Positions 60,064-64,000 of a DNA stretch of 64,000 nt are shown here, one piece after another. The position numbers were made by a program, and so were the translations under genes. The stretch comes from Stentor roeselii (taxonomy: Eukaryota > Ciliophora > Heterotrichea > Heterotrichida > Stentoridae), in the NCBI GenBank assembly GCA_006503475.1, contig RSEH01000020.1, forward strand, positions 166,165 through 230,164, given 5' to 3'. Position 1 is the stretch's first letter, and every line of letters begins with the position of its first letter. The notes beneath the pieces are model-generated. The model was not told the origin of the DNA. It searched no databases and saw nothing but the letters and a program-made list of their open reading frames with translations.

Positions 60064-62570
60064 TTAGAATAATTAGTGATTTTATAATATATATCTGTAT
60101 TTTATATGTTTAATCAAGAGTTTATGATTTTTATGATAGTTATATATAGTTATACATAGTTATTAAACTCAAAACGAGGAAGAAACTTAAGAATATTTAT
60201 CCTTTCTTGATTTGTCCAAATTAAAAATTGAATTTTTATCATTAAAAAATTATAGATAGTCTAAATCACTTCAATATAATTTTATTCAGATAGAGAGAGA
60301 AAAAAATACGTAGATAGTCTAATCACCTCTATTATGAGATATCTTATTAATAATTTTTTTAATATTCAATAAATTTAATTGCATCTTATTTATTTGATGT
60401 TGCTTCATGGAAAAAATCTGAAAAATTTTGAAAGTAGATGAAAGCTTATATTTTAAGCAGGGAAACAATTAAGCTTTGATGATGATAGTTTTCTTAAAGA
60501 CCTAATTGTGGAAATCTTATATATCTGATGTTTCTTGGCAAATTTAATATTTCTGATATTTATTGGCAAATGCAATATTTCTGATATCTATTGGTAATAG
60601 TAAACCAAAATAACATGTTTGATAATAGATTTAACCTAATTTATGACTTATCATAATATTTTTATTATAAAAATTATTATATAATTGCAATGAATGTATT
60701 GAAAATTTATCCTTGTGAGATTAGATGATAAAATATAAAGTTTAGCTAAAGCAGCTAAAAAAAAAAATGTCGCAATTAATTATCTCATGAAAAAACTTCA
60801 AGAGTTAAATATCCTTAAGCATACTTACGAAATAACTACTCTTATTCTAAATTATATTGCAGGGTAGAGTAAGGAAATACCGTATGATATACAAGGTTAA
60901 TTAGAAATCTAATATGGCCATCTACTTGGTTGCATTTTTTAAAAATATTTGATTCAATCATCAAAAGTGATTTATAGTGAGCTTAAACATGAAAATTGTA
61001 CAAAGAAGCTGAATCATGCAAATCATAAAAACTATCTACATGTGAAATTTTCTTCCTTTTAGGTATTCGGTTATATTAGTTTAATTTTAAACAAATTTAA
61101 TAAAAAAGCTTAAAAGTTCATTCCCAAATATTTTTAAGTTGATTAATAGATATAATGAAAAGGTAATCAAAGTTAAATGCTATATTTTTTATTACATGAA
61201 ACGGTGTATTATATATTCTTAAGGTAAAAAAATATAGCATTTTATTGAAACAATTATAGTTTCTTTAACATTTATAATAATTTATCAATCATGATTATCT
61301 CAAATACTTTTGAGTTGATATAGTTCTTAGTCACCAAATATTCCTCCTAATGTTCTTAAGTCCTAAATTCCTGAAACTTTTAAAAAATATAGTATCCCTA
61401 TGATATACTATTTTTTATCCATTTAAATTTACTTTCAAATGTTTGATATCTAGTTAAGCCCAACAAAGGTATTATAGTTGTACCTCTAAGCAGTAAGCTT
61501 GAAAATACTATGCAAAAATTTAAGAATATAACTTTGAGTTTTTTCAAGTTAAAATAAAATCAATATTTATCAACTTAACCATAAAATGCATAATCAAAAT
61601 TTAGAAGCAGAGCATATCCAATATTTAGTAAAGTAATTTATTAGGTATTTCTACTGGTGAAACAATAATCAATTTTGGAATTTGTAAGTTATTTTAAATA
61701 TTTCTTGAAATTTCGAACACAAGATATGGTCAATTTTCAAATAAATAAATATAAACTAATTGGTAAAAATACTTTTTCGAAAATATGTTAGGTGTAGTTT
61801 CTCACAAGTTAGGCTATAATATCAGATATTTTTAAATTTAGTTTTTAAAAATTAAAAATCTTTTGTTTTTTCATCAATTTATACTTAATTCACTGATAAG
61901 ATATAATTTCATAAACAGTTAGAAGATAATTTATTTGAAAAGTAAAGTTTACTATCATTTAATGCAGCTGGAATATTTTCAATCCTTTTTTAACCACTTT
62001 TTGAACTAAACCTCCCGTTATAAATTCTACAAGGAGTAAAAAATTTCATTTATAAAACCTGATAATCTACTCCATAATTTATATTTCTACTTATAAACTT
62101 TGAGAAATTATCTTAAATTATCTATTATGTTAGGAGCCAGATCTATTTTTCAATCAAACAATCTAGAAACTGATAAATCTGACCATAAATTAATCTAATA
62201 GAATGCAGAAAGAATTAAAAAACTTCTTATCATCCGAAAATATATGCATTCAGTTAAGCATTTCCAAATCACTATGTTTTAAATGCATTTCTTTTCAAAA
62301 AAAATTATATTTTAATGTATATTCCAGTTTTCGCAGAAACTGAAGAAACTAATTGTATATGGATTAGGTCTTTGTACATTTTCAAATTATTTTCTGATAA
62401 TTAATTCTTACTTTATTTTAAGGCTATCAAGTTTATATAAAGCGTATGGCTACTCCAAGAAACTTCCTGAAGATTTTTTTATTTTTTAAACAAAGGAAAA
62501 AACTATTTAAATGAAAAGATAAATAATGAGACTTTTTCTAAGGTTTTTAGTATTTAAAAATTCTACTGAT
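60064..62570. other. 2.5 kb AT-rich spacer
   Basis: No gene. It contains a small imperfect tandem repeat at 60526-60600. A 39-codon frame at 60751-60867 (with VAINYLMKKLQELNILKH) faintly recalls a kinase N-lobe but is too short to call. Confidence 0.45.
60526..60600 (+). repeat. 28-bp imperfect tandem repeat, 2.7 copies
   Basis: Units TGATGTTTCTTGGCAAAT.../TGATATTTATTGGCAAAT.../TGATATCTATTGGTAA... start at 60526, 60554 and 60582. Non-coding. Confidence 0.75.
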
Positions 62571-62681
62571 ATTTTGGATTGAAAATTGAGGTCTATAAAT
62601 GGCAAATTTGGTTCTCAAAAAGTAGCTAGATAAGATATTATAAAAAATCATTGAAGAGGATTATATCAGTAAAGTGTTAAT
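62571..62681 (+). pseudogene. relic of the 5' end of the WD40 gene at 57010
   Basis: 62571-62601 matches 56982-57012 at 27 of 31 positions, ending in GTCTATAAATG in both. Similarity continues weakly for about 40 bp into the coding part (TTTGGTTCTCAAAAAGTAG versus TCTGGTTCAAGCAGAGTAG), but the relic frame stops early. Either a dead duplicate of the gene start or a shared promoter block. Confidence 0.55.
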
Positions 62682-62800
62682 GATAGAAGAATTGGTAAAT
62701 AAATGCTAAACAAGCATGAAAAAAGCCTTTGATACTCAGCGATAGAAGAATTTGGGTACATAATATTAAGCAAGCATGAAAACAGCTATGAGACGGAAAA
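62682..62800 (+). repeat. 59-bp tandem duplication
   Basis: GATAGAAGAATT... starts at 62682 and recurs at 62741; both units contain AAGCATGAAAA(A/C)AGC. The copies are imperfect, so the event is older than the one at 49234. Non-coding, beside the WD40 relic. Confidence 0.7.
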
Positions 62801-63036
62801 TATTGATCAAAATCTAATTTTTAGGTAAATTTTTTATTAAGTCTTCGGATCTAAACAATTCGAACATCCTCAAAGGAAGATTCTGAAAATTGGGCCAGAA
62901 AGACTCGAACTTGAAGGCAGACTCTTACAAATTTCCAGGGACCTGAAATAAAATGAGACTATTCTTAGACTTGCTAATAATCTCAAATTTGGGTTTTGGG
63001 TATGATTGATTTAAATTTTTTAAATGGCTATAAATA

Positions 63037-63603
63037 ATGAGTTGTGCTAAAGAAAATTGCTCTCAAACAAAGCTTAAAGCAAAGTGCATAGAGTGCAACC
63101 AAGTAAGTTATTATTGCCAACGTCATGCTGGAGAACACTTAAGCTTTACAGGCCATAACCTTAAAATGATCAATCCTGATGAAGTATTGAAACTACGATC
63201 TAACATCATTAAAGGAATGCTTAAGACTCAAAAACTTTTGATATCGAGTGAAGCCAGTAGACTTATAAGAGAAATAAAGTCTGCCTCACAAAATGCACTT
63301 AAAATACTGAAGAATTTAAGCAAGCAGATGACTTCAATCAATCAATTCAAAACTTTTGAAAAAAACGAGAATAGAGTTTGTAAAATTATTGATTCAGTAA
63401 AATCATTATTTAAAATACCTGGTAATCTAAAAGAAGAGCCTAACGAACTTGTTGATCCTGTAGGGATTGCTTTAGATTCTGAAACAGCTAGAATTATACT
63501 CAGTCAATTTGCAAGTTTTGACCTCGGTAAACCAACTCTGATTACAATAACAACTGATAAAAAACTGGCGTTTTTATGTAAGGCTAATAAGACTGTTAAA
63601 TAA
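63037..63603 (+). CDS. B-box zinc-finger protein (short or truncated)
   Basis: A 188-residue protein starting right after GGCTATAAATA. The N terminus carries a B-box-type zinc site: C3, C8, C17-x2-C20, C27, H30, H34 and H40 (ECNQ ... YYCQRHAGEHLSFTGH). Residues about 50-130 are a Lys-rich coiled coil, and the last 50 residues look like the beginning of a folded domain (IILSQFASFDLGKPTLITIT), which then ends at a TAA. In this genome region B-box proteins would be expected to carry a propeller or kelch C terminus, so the gene may be truncated; the AT-rich sequence that follows has many stops in the same frame. B-box proteins usually mediate protein contacts. Real coding at the N terminus is well supported. 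Confidence 0.75.
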   Translation: MSCAKENCSQTKLKAKCIECNQVSYYCQRHAGEHLSFTGHNLKMINPDEVLKLRSNIIKGMLKTQKLLISSEASRLIREIKSASQNALKILKNLSKQMTSINQFKTFEKNENRVCKIIDSVKSLFKIPGNLKEEPNELVDPVGIALDSETARIILSQFASFDLGKPTLITITTDKKLAFLCKANKTVK

Positions 63604-63772
63604 AATTCAGGTGAAAAAGAATAAGATGGTGAAAAAAAACAAGAAAGTAATAAAAAGGGGAAGGTTGAATTAAAGAGATTGTAAGTGTTTATTGAGGTAT
63701 AAATGAAAAGGTGATCAAAATAAAGGTAAAAAAAACAAGAGTAAGAAAAGCAAAGTTTGTTAAAAAAATAAA
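63604..63772 (+). other. purine-rich A/G spacer
   Basis: Almost pure A and G with scattered T. In the B-box frame it would read as Lys/Glu-rich sequence interrupted by many stops. It leads into the 33-bp array. Confidence 0.4.
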
Positions 63773-64000
63773 GGTATTAAAAATGAAGACTGTAAAAGAA
63801 ACGAAGGTATTAAAAATGTAGCAAGTAAAAGAAACGAAGGTATTAAAAATGAAGGAAGTAAAAGAAACGAAGGTATTAAAAATGAAGACTGTAAAAGAAA
63901 CGAAGGTATTAAAAATGAAGACTGTAAAAGAAACGAAGGTATTAAAAATGAAGAAAGTAAAAGAAACGAAGGTATTAAAAATGAAGAGCGTAAAAGAAAC
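63773..64000 (+). repeat. 33-bp minisatellite, at least 6.9 units, runs off the window
   Basis: Units of exactly 33 bp begin at 63773, 63806, 63839, 63872, 63905, 63938 and 63971 (the last cut by the window edge). The unit reads GIKNEDCKRNE in one frame, which is open through every unit; the other frames have stops. Variation is limited to the GAAGACTGT part (GAAGGAAGT, GTAGCAAGT, GAAGAAAGT, GAAGAGCGT). It may be part of a gene that extends to the right. It is not telomeric. Confidence 0.9.

Noticed and set aside
60751-60867. Protein kinase relic (AINYLMKKLQELNILKH)
   Set aside because: Only about 20 residues vaguely resemble a kinase N-lobe; there is no glycine loop or catalytic motif nearby.
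63604-63772. Stop-codon reassignment (TAA read as Gln), because the sequence after the B-box gene would then be a Lys/Glu/Gln-rich tail
   Set aside because: TAA, TAG and TGA all end well-supported genes in this window, and the long conserved frames contain none of them inside; the tail is better explained as non-coding.
63773-64000. Telomere or CRISPR array at the right edge
   Set aside because: The 33-bp unit is A-rich and unlike known telomere repeats, and the units are contiguous without spacers.
1-64000. tRNA, rRNA or small nuclear RNA genes and transposases
   Set aside because: I looked for T-loop-like GTTCRA blocks in cloverleaf context and for transposase or integrase motifs, and found none I could defend; a covariance-model search would be decisive.

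Overview
The window reads as nuclear DNA of a heterotrich ciliate, most likely a Stentor-like macronuclear genome. The evidence is in the sequence. Three introns of exactly 15 nt (GT...AG) restore reading frames in two genes. All three stop codons are used as ordinary stops, so the code looks standard. The genes are otherwise almost intron-free, including a 13.7 kb dynein frame. Spacers in the left half are often only 9 to 60 bp. Genus assignment is inference; no rRNA or telomere is present to confirm it.

Left half (1 to about 32.9 kb): a dense, moderately GC-rich block of conserved housekeeping and ciliary genes. In order: the 5' part of a multi-pass membrane protein (minus); a P4-ATPase flippase of the Neo1/ATP9 type; a small putatively N-myristoylated protein; a PG-rich-repeat (SHIPPO/STPGR) protein; two unrecognised proteins; a degenerate RING protein; an axonemal dynein heavy chain; an LRR protein; an MFS transporter with two 15-nt introns; a START-like lipid-binding protein; a pyruvate-kinase-fold protein that has lost its catalytic residues; a secreted or lysosomal GH31 alpha-glucosidase; and a tubulin-tyrosine-ligase-like enzyme. 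Dynein, the PG-rich protein and the TTL-like enzyme are all typical of cilia. Several promoters are shared by divergent genes and are only 32 to 52 bp long.

Right half (about 32.9 to 64 kb): the base composition drops sharply to AT-rich and the gene density collapses. What remains are lineage-specific repeat-protein genes and wreckage of genes: a lectin-like/Cys-rich/multi-TM receptor-like gene (two introns); a broken trypsin-like peptidase; a coiled-coil protein made of 63-bp repeats; WD40 genes at 46.7 and 51.7 kb; a decayed tandem copy of the second; a kelch fragment; a WD40 gene with 17 near-identical 126-bp repeats; a relic that shares the 5' end of that gene; a B-box protein; and a 33-bp minisatellite that runs off the right edge. 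This looks like a fast-evolving compartment of duplication, repeat homogenisation and pseudogene formation.

Many start codons, in both halves and even in the dead copies, are immediately preceded by TATAA or a close AT-rich variant, which suggests a start-proximal core promoter and very short 5' leaders. The most interesting items are the homogenised 17-unit WD40 gene, the pyruvate kinase pseudoenzyme, the TATAA-ATG arrangement, and a probable 17-nt intron.
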